Source of the DNA: Paramuribaculum sp.
GTDB taxonomy: Bacteria > Bacteroidota > Bacteroidia > Bacteroidales > Muribaculaceae
DNA: 8,194 bases
Direction of reading: 5' to 3'
Assembly: GCA_029051835.1 (NCBI GenBank)
Contig: JAIDKJ010000089.1
Coordinates: 1-8,194 of the forward strand
Part shown: piece after piece, positions 7,780 to 8,194 of the stretch
Position numbering within the stretch: position 1 is the stretch's first letter
How the letters are laid out: every line of letters begins with the position of its first letter
Made by a program: the position numbers and the translations under genes
Notes under the pieces: generated by a model
What the model was told of the DNA's origin: nothing
The model's database searches: none
What the model saw: only the letters and a program-made list of their open reading frames with translations

Positions 7780-8194
7780 AAAGGATTTATATCGCAATAC
7801 TACTGGCCGCCGTCGCTACTATCGGACTGAAGGCCCAGACACTCGCAGAAGCCGAAAGCCTGTTTGCACAGGGCGAATACGCCGAAGCCCTGCCCACCTT
7901 GCTCGAAGAGGCCAAAGCCAAACCGCGCAACACCGCCCTGCAGCATAAAGCCGGCATGGCACTGCTGCGCACCGGCCGGCCGGCCGAAGCACGCCGCTAT
8001 CTCGCCAAAGGCACCAACGACTCCCGTATCGGACTGGCCGAAATAGCATTTCTGGAGTATGACTTCGATGGCGCCGACGAACATCTCGACGAATACGAGA
8101 GCGGACTGAAACGCGGCCGACGCAAAGCCGCCGAGCCCTCGCCCGAAGCCGAAATCCTGCGCGAACGCATCGAACCTGTCTCTTATACCCATCA
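7776..8194 (+). CDS. Secreted tetratricopeptide-repeat protein (3' end missing)
   Basis: N-terminal part of an exported protein with TPR helices. The GTG at 7776 is preferred because it gives a complete signal peptide: KR, hydrophobic IYIAILLAAVATIGL, probable cleavage at KAQ near residues 19-21. The frame has a stop at 7698-7700 and I saw no better start. TPR-like helix pairs follow at about residues 22-52 (LFAQGEYAEALPTLLEEA), 53-82 (GMALLRTGRPAEARRYLAKG) and 83-112 (IAFLEYDFDGADEHLDEYES). A charged stretch rich in Lys, Arg and Glu comes next. Such proteins act as periplasmic or cell-surface scaffolds; the specific partner is unknown. Some Bacteroidota proteins with this start continue into a beta-propeller-like C-terminal half, which cannot be checked here. 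Genuine sequence ends at about residue 133 (base 8175). The trailing PVSYTH comes almost entirely from adapter sequence. It is probably not part of the efflux operon, since it has its own likely promoter. Confidence 0.8.
   Translation, partial: MKRIYIAILLAAVATIGLKAQTLAEAESLFAQGEYAEALPTLLEEAKAKPRNTALQHKAGMALLRTGRPAEARRYLAKGTNDSRIGLAEIAFLEYDFDGADEHLDEYESGLKRGRRKAAEPSPEAEILRERIEPVSYTH
8176..8194. other. Residual Nextera/Tn5 mosaic-end adapter at contig end
   Basis: The last 19 bases read CTGTCTCTTATACCCATCA. The synthetic Tn5 mosaic end is CTGTCTCTTATACACATCT, so 17 of 19 match, including the first 13 in a row, and the match ends exactly at the last base. Read forward it gives the tail VSYTH; read in reverse it gives MGIRDR, close to the adapter-derived peptide MCIRDR seen in metagenome assemblies. 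It is not biological sequence and should be trimmed. Confidence 0.9.

Noticed and set aside
7800..8192. Minus-strand frame of 130 codons starting MGIRDR
   Set aside because: Its start codon and first residues lie in the adapter sequence at the contig end, and the rest mirrors the TPR gene.
8176..8194. A real Tn5-type transposon end
   Set aside because: The sequence fits the synthetic mosaic end better than the native outside end and sits flush with the last base, with no transposase or element sequence beyond.

Overview
The window looks like part of a Bacteroidota (probably Bacteroidales) chromosome. This rests on GC-rich coding DNA with unusually heavy use of the Ile codon ATA, the lack of clear Shine-Dalgarno sequences before the genes, a match to the Bacteroidota -7 promoter box (TAnnTTTG) before the last gene, and protein motifs of the kind seen in Bacteroidota RND pumps and TPR proteins. 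A gut lineage such as Muribaculaceae is a guess from codon style only. All four genes lie on the + strand, coding is dense, and there is no sign of mobile elements, RNA genes or CRISPR.

Positions 3-7650 hold three tightly packed genes of a tripartite efflux locus: an RND inner-membrane permease whose start lies before the window, a TolC-family outer-membrane channel 24 bases later, and a second, quite different RND permease 43 bases after that. No promoter or terminator was seen between them, so they are probably one transcript. A periplasmic adaptor is needed for such a pump and is not in the window; it most likely lies just upstream. The two permeases could pump different substrates through the shared channel, or form a mixed trimer as E. 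coli MdtB and MdtC do. The sequence does not settle which, and the substrate cannot be named.

Positions 7651-7775 form the only real intergenic region. It carries a likely promoter, a perfect 11-bp hairpin, and a seven-codon reading frame whose stop overlaps the GTG start of the next gene. From 7776 a secreted TPR-repeat protein begins and runs off the end.

The last 19 bases (8176-8194) match the synthetic Tn5 mosaic end used in Nextera libraries at 17 of 19 positions. The window therefore ends at a contig end with leftover adapter, and the final residues of the TPR protein are not genuine. I see no clearly new biological system. The points most worth checking are the permease-channel-permease layout, a 13-residue shortening of the TM4-TM5 loop in the second permease, and the leader of the TPR gene.
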